Shown: piece by piece, positions 11,819-23,150 of the stretch
Layout: every line of letters begins with the position of its first letter
Position numbering within the stretch: the first letter of the stretch is position 1
Assembly (NCBI GenBank): GCA_039720395.1
Contig: CM077826.1
Span: 18,229,053-18,293,052, forward strand
DNA: 64,000 bases
Direction: 5' to 3'
DNA from: Liquidambar formosana
Taxonomy: Eukaryota; Streptophyta; Magnoliopsida; Saxifragales; Altingiaceae
Notes under the pieces: model-generated
The model's database searches: none
Seen by the model: the letters and a program-made list of their open reading frames with translations, nothing else
What the model was told of the DNA's origin: nothing
Made by a program: the position numbers and the translations under genes

Positions 11819-12640
11819 TCATCTCTTCTTCCTCCTTTCTCCTGCAGCTCCAACTTTCCGAGACCTCGCCGGAGTTTTGCCGGAATCTTGACGTAAAACG
11901 ATGATTAGGTCAACAAAAGCACTCAATATGTACTTATGTGACTTCTTCTCATTCACGTTCAAGTAACAAAAAAGAAGCTCCTCCATGAATTCCCAGTCAA
12001 CCTTTGCATGGTGGTGCAGCCGTGCTTCGATCATCTCCTGCATGGATCTTCGGAAATCGTCGTACGGATTCGGAGAGTAAGTTAGAACCGCAATACAATC
12101 ATCGGGCAGCGTCAACTCCTTCACATCATTAGAAACCATGCTAACCCTAGAATCAAACGTATTAGTAGTAGTGGTAGAGCTAGAGCCCGTGTCCTCCGAC
12201 GCCGTCGCGCCGCTCGTCCTCGCTTCCTCCATCAGCGAACTCGACATGCCTGGCGTCACGAAAAACCGGTGGGATCCACAAAGATCCGACGGTGGATCGA
12301 TAAACCTAGGCGATTCGAACAAAACATTACCCGAATTTCCTTTCCCCTCTTCATGGGTCTTGCGATCATTATCTTCATTATCATCATTTTTCCCATAGAG
12401 GGACTTGAAATTCTCAACGAGGAAGCGGTCGATGTCGGAGAGCGTGGCAGCATCATCGTTGTCGTGGCCTTGATCTTGGTTGCGATCGACAGCGAATGAC
12501 AGTGTCTTGGGGTGTTTGCACCCTGATAGAACCCAATTAGTGGAAGATGAGAGGGAATTAGGAGGGAATTGGATTTGTGGGGTGGGTTTCTTGATCTTGG
12601 AGAGGTAATCTTGAAGGGACTTTTGAAGGCTCTTAGGCAT
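11819..12640 (-). CDS. OFP14: OVATE family protein (OFP14-like transcriptional repressor)
   Basis: Single-exon gene of 273 residues. The C-terminal OVATE domain (about residues 182-250) reads CIAVLTYSPNPYDDFRRSMQ, then WEFMEELLFCYLNVNEKKSH and YILSAFVDLI, matching the DPY.DFR..M and LL..YL signature. The basic N-terminus MPKSLQKSLQDYLSKIKKP is typical of the OFP14/15/18 branch. The middle is acidic and Ser/Thr-rich, probably disordered, and a basic tail (RRKKR) ends the protein. OFPs act in the nucleus as repressors with KNOX/BELL homeodomain proteins and shape organs. I start at 12640 because a TATA box (12704-12711) lies upstream of it and because family N-termini begin there. A longer in-frame Met at 12724 lies upstream of that TATA. 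It converges with RTEL1. Confidence 0.92.
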   Translation of the reverse strand: MPKSLQKSLQDYLSKIKKPTPQIQFPPNSLSSSTNWVLSGCKHPKTLSFAVDRNQDQGHDNDDAATLSDIDRFLVENFKSLYGKNDDNEDNDRKTHEEGKGNSGNVLFESPRFIDPPSDLCGSHRFFVTPGMSSSLMEEARTSGATASEDTGSSSTTTTNTFDSRVSMVSNDVKELTLPDDCIAVLTYSPNPYDDFRRSMQEMIEARLHHHAKVDWEFMEELLFCYLNVNEKKSHKYILSAFVDLIIVLRQDSGKTPARSRKVGAAGERRKKR

Positions 12641-12703
12641 TTTGTTTTTCTTTGTTGACTGTGATTTAGGTTTGAATGACAAGGCATGGAGAGAGGGTGT
12701 GGT

Positions 12704-12711
12704 TCTTATAT
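12704..12711 (-). promoter_or_regulatory. TATA box of the OFP gene
   Basis: TATATAAG on the minus strand, 64 bases upstream of the start codon at 12640. This leaves room for a 5' UTR of about 35 bases. It argues against the upstream Met at 12724. Confidence 0.6.
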
Positions 12712-12724
12712 ATGAACAAACCAA

Positions 12725-13970
12725 CGAGAGTTACATAAAAATATAAATGTATTGAAAAATACGTTTTTTTTAATGTGTTAAGCTGGATGGGAATTAAATG
12801 GAGGATATTTATTGTATCTTTACGGAGATTTTGACCCATTTTTGAGAAATTTGATTTAAATGAGACGATGTTTTTGGATTTTGTTGAGATATATAACTGG
12901 CATGGACTTTTAAGGGATTGTTTGGAGGTCATTTAATGGGATTTACTATATTCTTTATGCTTTTTTAGGAATGTGGATTTGAATATCTATGTTATTGCAT
13001 TAATATTTAAGTAAGGGACTTTTTATGGTGAGATATTAAATGCTGGTTGCTGGATTTTTGGATTGAATCTGGGGCTTGGTTTCAAGTAAATTTTTCTTAA
13101 GTGGGTAGTCTTCGCTCTTTCATTATCAAAAATATTACTAACCTCTTTCGCATTTGTGATGTTGGCAAAACTGCATCAATTATATATCTCCATAGTCCCT
13201 ACCTATGAAAGAATAAAAATTTCAAAGACCATATATCCCATCAAATTAAAAGACGAAAATAAAAAATAAAAAATAAAAAACCATTAGGGGAGGTAGTATC
13301 AAGTTACTGAAATTTAGAAACCTCAAACGATCTTAGATAGTTTAATATAGCATTTTCCACAAAGTGGGTGCAAATTTTCATTTTTCTTTGGAATTAAATA
13401 ATTTCAAATTTTGGAAACCCAATTAAGAGTAACCTTATGCATGACAATTCAACACATCAAATTTTTTATGATGTTACCATTGGCAACAATTGTACTAAGA
13501 CAATTGGGTGTTACCAGCGTTTTTGATATTTATGACAACTGAAATTGAAGGTTAGGTTTGACCAAATAGTGGGATTTCAAACTTTTAGATGTTAGAGAAA
13601 TGACCGTATCAAGAGAGGGAGCAGCGTATAAAATATCTAAAATAAAAATTAGCATTGTCTAGTTAAAACTCCATGAGGGCTTGCAGCCAAAATAAAACAA
13701 CCCATGACGGGAGGTCCTTTTTATTTTGAAAATTTTAGTTAATTTTATTTTCAAAAAGTCTTGGACGAAATCTTATGCAATTTACTTGAGAACAAGTTTA
13801 GAAATAACTTTGACGGACCAATTAGCCTAACAGTAACTTGTGAAAGAAGTTGAGATTCGATGGTAAAAGACGACTCTTCATGCTTAGGTTGAAACTCTCA
13901 TAAAATTATGCAGTCTAAATTCATAAGAACTCATCAATTGACTATTATCTATATATATAACCTATATGTT
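12725..13970. other. Upstream intergenic of the OFP gene
   Basis: AT-rich DNA with no credible ORF. The stretch 13815-13920 has a decayed tRNA-like look (TTAGCCTAACAGTAAC, then GAGATTCGATGG) and may be an old SINE, but this is weak. Confidence 0.35.
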
Positions 13971-14149
13971 GACGTGCTGATATCAGCACCATACATTAGG
14001 GGTTGTACCATTTACATTGATCTAATGTATTTTATATCCCACTAATGCATATATAAGGTACACCACTCAATGTGGGTATTGATATAAGTTATATCAGCAC
14101 GTATTTATCTGATCATTATCCTCTATATCTATATATAAGAATATATATT

Positions 14150-14192
<43 letters not shown>

Positions 14193-14420
14193 TTTGTGTG
14201 TGTTTTGTTCTACATCCCCCCTTCCCCACCAAATATATATATATTCTTTGTGTGTGTTTTGTTCTACATCCCCCCTTCCCCACCAAATAAATAAATAAAT
14301 GACACCAACACCTACCTTTGTGAGTATTAAACCTCAGACCTTCACACTAGATCTTCATGGAAGCCTTGGAACCAGTTGTGCTATATGGTAACCAATGTAT
14401 TTGTGTAATATATATATATA

Positions 14421-14697
14421 CTAGCAGAGACCCGCGCGATGCGCGGGATTTGTGAATTCTAGATATCTTATTGGCTAAAAGAAAAAAAAAAATGCAATTT
14501 ATATGCTTAGTGACAACCGATGACCTTTTAAGATGGGGTTTCAAATTTTAAATGAAAAAGCATAAATGGAAAAAAAATTACTATAAAAAGAGGGAGAAAA
14601 ACATTGGTAAGCCCAAAAGTAAGGTGAGGAGAGTTTTGGAGGGAAAGGTTTTTAAGCTGCCATGTCAACATAACTCTTAAATATAGTATAGAATAGA
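14421..14697 (-). mobile_element. Short non-autonomous Helitron
   Basis: On the minus strand the element starts TCTATTCTATACTATATTT after an A. It ends with a hairpin, CCCGCGC-ATC-GCGCGGG (plus positions 14431-14447), then TCTCTG and the terminal CTAG followed by T. This is the Helitron signature: 5' TC, 3' hairpin about 10 bases before CTRR, and A/T insertion. No Rep/helicase is encoded. The exact 5' end is uncertain by about 5 bases because it abuts a TA repeat. Confidence 0.65.
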
Positions 14698-14763
14698 TAT
14701 ATATATATATATATATATATATAAGTTATATCAGCGCGTACTTACCTGATCATTATCCTCTAT

Positions 14764-14803
<40 letters not shown>

Positions 14804-15615
14804 TTTGTATGTGTTTTGTTCTACATCCCCCCTTCCCCACCAAATAAATAAATAAATGACACCAACACCTACCTTTGTGAGTATTAAACCTCAGACCTTC
14901 ACACTAGATCTTCATGGAAGCCTTGGAACCAGTTGTGCTATAAGGCTTATGGTAACCAATGTATTTGTGTAATATATATATATATATTCTGTGTGTGTGT
15001 TTTGTTCTACATCCTCCTTTCCCTATCAAATCTATACTACCTATAAAAAGATGATATATATATATATATATTCTGTGTGTGTGTTTTGTTCTACATCCGC
15101 CCTTCCCTACCAAATCTATATCTATACTACCTATAAAAAGATGAATGTAAGAAAAACTTTTGATTGACTAATATACCCTTATTTTAATTTTTAAATACAC
15201 AACTACCCACCCTTCTGCATATATAAGAAATATAGTAATATGAAAACTATAATTCTAAAACACATATCTTAATATAAAAAACACAAATAGAAATTTAAAG
15301 GAAACGGAAACTATAATTTCTATATAATAAATAGAAATATATAGGATTATGGAAACTATAATTCTAAAATAACAGTCGGAACACATACCTTAATATATTC
15401 TAAAACATATACTTTAATGTATAAAACATAAATAAGAATTCAAAGGAAACAGAAATTATAATTCCTGTATAATAAATAAACAACCGAATTGTACATTCTA
15501 CTTTCTCCATCAAGAGTAGTTTCATCCTTCTCTCTACCTTTTCCATTAACGGTGACTTTTTCCTTCTCTGGTTAACGGCGACTTCTTTCTTCTTTGGTAA
15601 GTTTTGCTCTGCAAA

Positions 15616-16045
15616 TCTATACTACCTATAAAAGGTTGAATCTGAATGACCAATATACCTTTATTTTTTAAAAAAAATACATATCTACCCTTCCTTTAAT
15701 TGAAACACATAATAAACATTCTTATCATTTGGTAACAAATGAAAGTTAGATTTTAATTCAAACTCTTAATAAATTAAAGTCAGATTTTTACTCAAATTCT
15801 TTTTTTAAAGCAACTATCAAGTTGCATGATAATATATATGAATATAAACTCTTTAAATATTCTGTTTTATGAAGAAAAAATTTTTTGAATATATATCTAA
15901 AGAGTTTTTAATCTTTCCTTATACTTTTGAATTTTAAACTTTATCGTTTATGAAAAAAATATAAAATCTTTATGTATTTATTATTTTGTATAACTAATAT
16001 TATTTTAAAATATTCACGTGCAACGCACGTGTGCTATATATCTAG
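15616..16045 (+). mobile_element. Non-autonomous Helitron, 430 bp
   Basis: The element begins TCTATACTACCTATAAAAG directly after an A. It ends with hairpin CACGTGC-AAC-GCACGTG (16014-16030 region), a short spacer TGCTATATAT and CTAG at 16042-16045, followed by T. There are no terminal inverted repeats or target duplication, as expected for Helitrons. Two more copies of the same 5' terminus (TCTATACTACCTATAAAAAG) start at 15031 and 15121, each preceded by A. They may be older elements that share this 3' end or have lost theirs. Sequence at 15121-15615 has internal repeats built on GGAAACTATAATTC. Confidence 0.7.
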
Positions 16046-16336
16046 TAAATAAATAAATGACACCAACACCTACCTTTGTGAGTATTAAACATCAGACCTT
16101 CACACTAGATCTTCATGGAAGCCTTGGAACCAGTTGTGCTATAAGACCTATGGTAACCAATGTATTTGTGTAATTTTGCTTTTGTTTTGCAAATGATGGG
16201 CTACCTGATCAACTCTTCAAGCCGAATATTCATGATTCCCCTGTTCCGCGATGGCCTCCATGGACGTTATAAGAAATTAGTTGAATTATTAAATAATCTG
16301 GATATATATCTATTTAAGAGTAAGACTATCAACAAG

Positions 16337-16420
16337 GTCAGGATGGCCGAGTGGTCTAAGGCGCCAGACTCAAGTTCTGGTTCTCGTGAGAGAGCGTGGG
16401 TTCAAATCCCACTTCTGACA
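16337..16420 (+). tRNA. trnL-CAA: tRNA-Leu (anticodon CAA)
   Basis: 84-base cloverleaf without intron. The acceptor stem is GTCAGGA with TTCTGAC (one G-T pair) and discriminator A. The anticodon arm is CCAGA-CTCAAGT-TCTGG, with CAA at loop positions 34-36. A long class-II variable arm (TTCTCGTGAGAGA region) and the T arm GTGGG-TTCAAAT-CCCAC follow. The internal A box (TGGCCGAGTGG) and B box (GGTTCAAATCC) are intact. TTTTC directly follows as a Pol III terminator. It decodes UUG. It lies only 200 bases upstream of the GET2-like start codon on the same strand. Confidence 0.96.
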
Positions 16421-16619
16421 TTTTCAATCTCCATAGAATCCATTTTTTATTTATTTATTTATTTAAAAAAATTTAATTGGCTCTTTTTAATAATTCCCAC
16501 AAGCTGAACCACAGATAACGACGACGTTTTAATGGAGTGGCAACCGAATAACAGCATTCGTTATTCATTAGGGAGAGACGCACAGAGCCGTTATTCATTA
16601 GAGAGAGAGAGAGAGAGAG

Positions 16620-18904
16620 ATGGAGACGATGAGCAGCAGAGAAGCACGAAGGAGGAGAGTGGTGGAGGGAGGATCCGATCGATTGGCTTCGATCACCGGT
16701 CGTGTTCAAACCTTACCTTCTTCATCTTCATCTTCATTCCAACATGAGGAATCATCCCCCCCTTTGTTCTCCTCTGATCACCTCCCCGACCAAATCCACG
16801 GTACATGAGGAATCATCCCCCCCTATGTATATGTATCTATCTATGGGATTATTCATTGTTTTTCTGTTGGGTTTTCAATACCATCATCGCGGCCTTTGAT
16901 TTTCTTCTAGCTTATGTGGTTTTTTTTTTTTTTAATTGTTTCCTTTATTCTTATTATGAATTCTGGGTATTGTTGTTGAGATTGATCAGGGTAGAATTTT
17001 TTTCACTATTATTATGTTTCCCGTTTGGTTTATGAGAAAATGTATGAAACTACTAGAAAAACAGAAGCCTCTTCGGGATGGTTTTTTATTTTCTAGGGTC
17101 TCAAATACTGAAAAAGTAGACTTTTAGAAAATGAAAAAATAAAATAAAAATTGATTAGGTTTCTTTTCTTTCATTTTCTCGGTGACTAAATGGAACAGTG
17201 ATGTTGTAATCTCATACTTGTGGTATTACATGTCAAACAGTAGAAATATGAGAAGTATAAGATCTTGTGTGTGGCCGTGTGAGAGGTCATCTCCTACCTC
17301 CAACCAATTTGATTTCAACCTGATTTTGCCTTGATTCAAATTTTTACTAATTGAGCTGTAATCTGGCTCTAATCAAAGCAATCAACATAGGGGGATTGTT
17401 GCCCATTGGATTCTGATGTCAGTGGTATAAAATTTTGAGTTGTGGAGCTGGCCTATTGGCCGACTAATTTCAAAAACTCATAAGAATCTGCCATTAATAG
17501 GACCATCAACTGTGGTTCAAGCTTTATTCATAAAACAGAGCACGAATTGCATGATTTATGCAATTAAACACTCCTAAATTATTCTAAATCATCCAAATGT
17601 TCCATTTACAGAAATTAATTTAAGTTTGATACATTAAATTGCAGTGAAAATCAACTCATGTGTTCCTATGTCGAAATTTTTTCCAAAAACTAGGCTTCCT
17701 ATTTCTTAATGTATAAGGTTTGGTTTTGGCCAAGTCTTACATCATTTTAAACAACATATCATGGGAAGCAAAATTCTGTATTTATTTTGAATATTGTTGC
17801 AAACGAAGCTTCAAATTTCAACCTTATGACATTAACCATAATAAATCAATTATCGCTAATGATCTAAGATCAGTTAATATAATCCATAAATGTAACGGTA
17901 GACAAATATTAATATTAATCATAATTAATACCATTCTAGATTAGAAGTTTTACTTGTTTCTGGACAGGGGTTTTACAGTAACACCTTAGTTTGTATATTG
18001 TGCACTGATTTTGTCACTGACCTGCACAGTACATCTTTAAGAACATTGGATGACAAGAATTAGATAGCTAGTTGATAACTTGCACAATATTTTCCTGTTT
18101 AATTAGCACCCTGCAAAGCTATGTATCTTAGACCGATATATTGTTAATTGATTATGTATGACAAAATGTCATTTTTTTCCTGTTATTTGAAACTTGTACT
18201 TCTGTGATGTTTCTTGATGATTTATTGGTATTGCAGTTGGTTCTGAGGGTGAGGATGATGCCTCTGGTTCTACATTGCTGAAAAATGATACCAGCAATGA
18301 ATCTTCAAGCAAAAATGCCTTTGACTTTGGAAACCAAGTTGAACCTCAATTGCACAAATGCGAGATGAATACAGAAGCTACACAAGCTCCTGCTCTGGAA
18401 GTCAGGAACAAAATACTGCCATCGCCAGTCACATCAATAATTGAACAAACATCAATTGCTACAGAGATGCTTTCAAAACCACATGGGCATCACCCTAAAT
18501 TCTTCACTCCTAAACAAATAAGTTCATGTATTTTGGCTTCTGAGAGTACGCGCAGTTTTTGTTCTTTCATGATTGCGCTTTTGGTAGTTCTATCTTATAG
18601 TGATTATCAACTTCTGGGAAGGAACCTTGTAAATTCAGAAAGTGTCATTACCTCAAAGCCTCTTTACATACTCTTGCTAACTGATCTAACAATTGTGCTT
18701 TCACTACTGCTTCTTGAGAGGCGAAAAGGTTTTGAAAAGGAGAAGGAAGAAGAAAGAACGATACCTCAGAAAGATGGACATAATTGGGCAGAAGCAGTTA
18801 AGGTTTTGGAGACAGGTTTGGTGATATACCAGACCATATGTGCAGTTTTCATGGATTTCTGTATCTATGCGGTAGTCGTCATCTGTGGCCTCTCTTTTGT
18901 GTAG
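16620..18904 (+). CDS. GET2: GET2/CAML-like ER receptor for tail-anchored proteins
   Basis: Two exons, 16620-16800 and 18237-18904, join in phase (G plus TT gives Val61) into 282 residues. The N-terminus has the Arg-rich signature SREARRRRVVEGGSDRLASITG, the GET3-binding motif of GET2/CAML proteins. A Ser- and acidic-rich linker follows. Three C-terminal membrane segments lie at about 167-187, 202-221 and 255-282, the last running to the C-terminus. In the GET pathway this protein recruits the ATPase GET3 with its tail-anchored client to the ER and inserts with GET1. Family members usually read ERGSDRL; here it is EGGSDRL. An alternative start is Met4 at 16629. A GA run precedes the start. 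The donor CACG/GTACAT and acceptor TTGCAG are acceptable but not strong. Confidence 0.85.
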
Positions 18905-20745
18905 CTTTGGTTTCAGCAATGATTAACACCACTTCTTGGTTCACTCCTGTTATTTTGGCCAACTCTGCTGACTGCCGAGCAATATATATATATATAGGTT
19001 TAATTCTGTTTATTTATATATTTGTGCTAGGTTTAATGATGATCACATTATTTTGATTCTCATTTCTGTAATTTCCACTTCCAGTATTTGTATGGAATCA
19101 GAGAGAATAAGAGACTGTTGTTTTTGAATGCTGTAAATAAGATGACCTAGCAGTGAAGTGCTTTCATGCCACTTCCTCTTCTTTACAAATATTTGTAGTT
19201 TTGAATGCTGCATCAAATCATTCATGTATCATTTTACATCCCTTTAGCAGGAATCACTTGTTTATGTTTTGGTTACTGTGCACTAATCATTTCTTTAGTT
19301 TGCTGCTTTTCATTGTGCTCACAATCATGAAAGAATGAAACCTCTATTGAGAATTCAATGGAGAAGGGCTATTTATCTGTCCCAGTAACTATTGAGTTAG
19401 TCCATCAAGATGCTAATCACAACTTGGTTTGGATCATTAACCTAAGTAACTTACCCTTATTATAAGTTCCTAATTATCCAATGTTGGGGCTTTATTATTA
19501 TGTTCAAGTTCATTCATTCTTCAGCTTCAGGTAGTTGGTAAATGCATGGACTCATCTAATTATGAGTTGTTGCCAATTCAAGGTTGCGGTATCAAAGGCG
19601 AGATCTGAACCATATGTTACTTTTTTTTATCAAATATCATAGATGACTTTATTTTCTGATAATATAGTCTCTGTAGAACTTAAAAGATCCCAATATATTT
19701 CCCCTAATTAGGGGAGAACTGAATGATTTTACAGATTTGTGATAAATATATGAAGGTTTTCATTTGTATAGCCTACCACTCATTTTCCAGTATTACCCCA
19801 ACTTTCCTTTCATGTGCTATAAATGCACGTGGCAGGCACCATTAGTAATTGCACATGAAATTTGTTGGAAATTATCTCTACAAATTTATCATACATGTGC
19901 ACTATATGTTTTAATTGAAGGTACCTTAGAACTTTGTATGAGGATTGCCAAGATCCTGTATCCCAAGGAAGAGTAAGCCATAAATGTTGTTGAAATTGCT
20001 GGAAATTTAGGTGGGCTGGTCTGGATGCCTTAACTAATTTGAAATTTTCCAGTCTAGTAAGGATGACCGTGGTGAGGTACTTGGAACTCATTGATTGAAT
20101 TGGGGACCAATTCAGGGATTTTGGACTATTTATGTTTGAATCTACAAGGCCAGGAGGCACACGGGAAAGTGAAAGCTTACACTGCCCAGTTTTTGTCTCC
20201 TTGACCTGGTACTTTTTTGTAATGTTCTACCAAGAAAATACAATGAATTTAATTCAAACCATAGATTGGTGAAAAAATGTGCATATGATGCAATCATTTA
20301 CTGCTCACAAGAAATTTTGGTGAAGAAGAAGACAGTGAAAATGCACACAGTAGACAAGAATTAATTTATTGGGATAAGTGAATTGGACTGAAAAGAATGG
20401 AAGACAATCACAGTATTGCCTTTCACCCTGAAGATTGAATACTACAAAAATTTATGTCAAAAATAAATTTGCGACTAAGGAATTGCATAGACTATGGTTT
20501 ATGTATATGCTGACTGGTGACTAACAAAACCATGGTTTAAGAATATGACTTCCTGATTGTAACTACTCATATGAATTTGGGTTTAGAATGAGAAGGTGAA
20601 TTGAATTGATCAAATTCAGGTGGAAGTAATTTGGCCCACTACCTGAAAAGTTTGACAGCTTTTTGAAAATTATAGGAAAAAATACTGGGAAACTCAGTTG
20701 AAAAGCACTAGTATTATCACTTTTCTAAAGCATTTGTAGAACTTA
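18905..20745. other. GET2 3' flank, no gene
   Basis: Contains the likely GET2 3' UTR, a short TA run near 18981 and AT-rich intergenic DNA. I see no conserved ORF or tRNA here. Confidence 0.4.
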
Positions 20746-20970
20746 TGCCATGTTTGTTTGATTGGAATGGAATGGATGGAATGGAATCTCATTCCAAACA
20801 ACATGTTTGGATGCGGTAATTAAATGGGAATGGAATTAAACAATAGTAGTGAATTATAATGATATTCATTCCGCAATGTTTATTTCTATCTCATTTTCAT
20901 TCCAGACTATTTTGAGCATGGAATCAGATTCCATTCCCACCCATTCCATTCCAACCAAACAAACATGGCC
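20746..20970. mobile_element. MITE, PIF/Harbinger-like (TTA target duplication)
   Basis: 225 bp with terminal inverted repeats of about 30 bases. The left end is TGCCATGTTTGTTTGATTGG and the right end read inward is GGCCATGTTTGTTTGGTTGG. TTA flanks both sides (20743-20745, 20971-20973). The interior is rich in GGAATGGAAT and has no coding capacity. It is a Tourist-type candidate. Confidence 0.75.
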
Positions 20971-22255
20971 TTACAGTAATCATTTGAAAATATCTCAGCA
21001 GTTCTAAGACACCAAGCACAGCACATTGCTAGTGGGGAAAAAATTTTGATAACATAAAACACTAGTGTCCTGTTTGGTTGTTTCATGAAAATTGAATGGC
21101 TTCATTTATATTTTATACAGCAATGAAGGTGCAAATCCATCACTTTGAATGTAGCCATTAAAAGATTTTTTTTTTTCTTTGGTGATGATGACAACTATTC
21201 TATCAAATTGCCCAGTTCACAGTTAAGAACTGTTCACATAATTATATATACACAATGAAACAATTCAATTTCCATAGGAGAATCAATCAGGCTGTAACAA
21301 AATTGTCCTAGTGCCGACTCATGAATGATCTAATATGCCTAAAATTTACATTTACAGCATTCTTAGCCTTCTTTATTTAATTTTTTATTCCATTGTAGGT
21401 TCTTCTTACAACTTGTTACAACTTTGTTCTGCACAAAATGCAAAAATTACTTAGAAACAGCATATTCTGTGATTTGTTAGAATTTTAACAGATTTCTTAG
21501 ATTCGTTTTTATCTAATTATATTTATCTTTCAAAGAACAGGTTGCCTGCTGCTCCCTAAGTTTTTTTTTTTTTAGGGGAATTACCGATTAGGTTCATCAT
21601 TCCATGGAATTGCCTCAGAAGGATTGCCTCAACAAACTGACTACTGACTTTATTATAAACTACTAGAAACAAAAACAAGTTGATAGTCAAAACATCCTTA
21701 TGGGGCAATACCATGAAATGATGAACCTAATTGGTAATTCCCCCTTTTTTTTTATGGGAGAGGGATAGTGAAAGAACCTAGTCAATTCTACCTACTGTGA
21801 GTAGTGGTAGCTGTGTCATTCATATTTCAGCATTGTTGGTAGACGGAACAATTATTTTTGTTCTGCCTGTACTGTAATCTAAATGATAAGACTTATTAAT
21901 TTGCATAGGTGGGTAGGATTTATTCATCCTTCCTTTTACCAAAAGGGGTGCCCGTTAGCCTAGCAAAATTGAAGGTATCAAAACTTCAAAAGACTCAGTA
22001 CACTGTCACAGCCTAGAAATTAAGGCAGTCACCATCTTTCGGTTGGCATATTTATTTTCTCCAGAATATATATTCATCCTGTACTTTCGGCTGGTGGGCT
22101 CTAGAGACATAAAAAATATGGGAGGAACTTTTAGGTAGGCACAAAAGTTACTGATGCAGATGAGGTTCATAACCATGTCTTTTTATTTATTTATTTTTTT
22201 TCTCTCTCTCTCTCTTGCCGAAAAGAGATTGGATCATTTCAGGATCTCAAATTTA

Positions 22256-22568
22256 GGGACTGTTTGGTTGTCAAATTCGAAATTAAGCAATTCAATAAAT
22301 TTTACATAGGGTTGAAGGTATAAATCTAACACCTTGAATTAGAATATTTTAAAATGTTGTAGTTATCAACCTTATAGTTGATGTTGTAAAATTGATCTTA
22401 AGGAATTCATGAAATACCACTATTTTGAATTGCCATTCTTATTCGTGATAATAAGTATATATTTTTTTTTTTTTTGAATTTGTTAATTCAAGACGATGGA
22501 ATGTATCTTCAACTCTATGTCAGATTTCTTGAATTATTTAATTTCGAATTGGACAATCAAACACACCC
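22256..22568. mobile_element. MITE, PIF/Harbinger-like (TTA target duplication)
   Basis: 313 bp. The left end is GGGACTGTTTGGTTGTCAAA and the right end read inward is GGGTGTGTTTGATTGTCCAA; subterminal AATTCGAAATTAAG is mirrored at the right. TTA lies at 22253-22255 and 22569-22571. It is non-coding. A related but weaker hairpin may exist at 21068-21291. Confidence 0.75.
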
Positions 22569-22964
22569 TTAGTTATCTAGGAGGTGAGGAATCCTCATCT
22601 TTACGTCGAATAATTGTTTATACCTTCTATCAACATTATTCCAGTGATGATATACCATGAAACATCAAATAATCGCAAGGCTCCTAGGCATTCTGAGGTT
22701 TAATAATCACCTAGAAGGTGGATCATTCCTAATTTAGAAATTTTATTGTGAGAAAATGATTATAACATCCATTATCAAATGGGCCAAGGTACCAATTGAA
22801 AATTATGCACTTACCACCAAAGCAGTAGAGAGGTTTAACCGAGTCATTGTTTCAATGTTAGTTGAGCTCCTTGTAGGTCCATCTTTCCATGGTGTTTCCT
22901 TTGCTGTTTAATTCTCTAGCTACAATATATAAAAGCATATATGCAACTAAGACAGAGACATAAT

Positions 22965-23150
22965 ATCGAATATGTCAATGGTATTATAGTCTACTGACAT
23001 TTCTCCTTATCTTGTAAGATGTAGGTCTTGGATTCGAACACCAAGTTGAACAACTTGTAAATAGTAAAAAAAGAGGCTATCTTATAAGATAGGGAGTAGG
23101 GTTATAGAATATTCTCTAATGTTATGTTAAAAAAAAAATTAAAAGAATAA
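22965..23150 (+). mobile_element. SINE-like element
   Basis: A tRNA-like head with a B-box-type GGATTCGAACACC (about 23030-23042) is followed by a non-tRNA body and an A-rich tail (23129-23150). It resembles Pol III-derived plant SINEs. The A box and exact ends are unclear. Confidence 0.45.

Larger units (their letters stand above)
14301..16172 (+). repeat. 115-bp repeat in three direct copies
   Basis: Near-identical copies lie at 14301-14411, 14856-14972 and 16059-16172. Each starts GACACCAACACCTACCTTTG and ends CCAATGTATTTGTGTAAT. They contain CAGACCTTCACACTAGATC and CCTTGGAACCAGTTGTGCTA. Copies two and three carry a small insertion after GTGCTATA. A second shared unit, TTTGTTCTACATCC followed by a pyrimidine run, occurs five times between 14200 and 15115, next to TA microsatellites. 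The tRNA-like wording (GGAACCAGTTGTGCTA) suggests an antisense SINE or amplified repeat, but I cannot name the family. Confidence 0.75.

Noticed and set aside
12138..12499. ORFs opposite the OVATE gene
   Set aside because: Shadow frames of a GC-richer real exon; no family resemblance.
12641..12724. N-terminal extension of the OVATE protein to Met at 12724
   Set aside because: It spans the TATA box and lacks family similarity; the start at 12640 fits OFP14-like N-termini.
14150..15120. Possible CRISPR-like array of repeats
   Set aside because: Units are unequal, microsatellite-linked and in a plant genome; they fit Helitron and TA-repeat biology.
16160..16507. 115-residue plus-strand ORF across the tRNA
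   Set aside because: It runs through tRNA-Leu and flanking repeats, with no conserved sequence.
21068..21291. Possible further TTA-type MITE
   Set aside because: Inverted ends are weak and flanks do not show a clear duplication.
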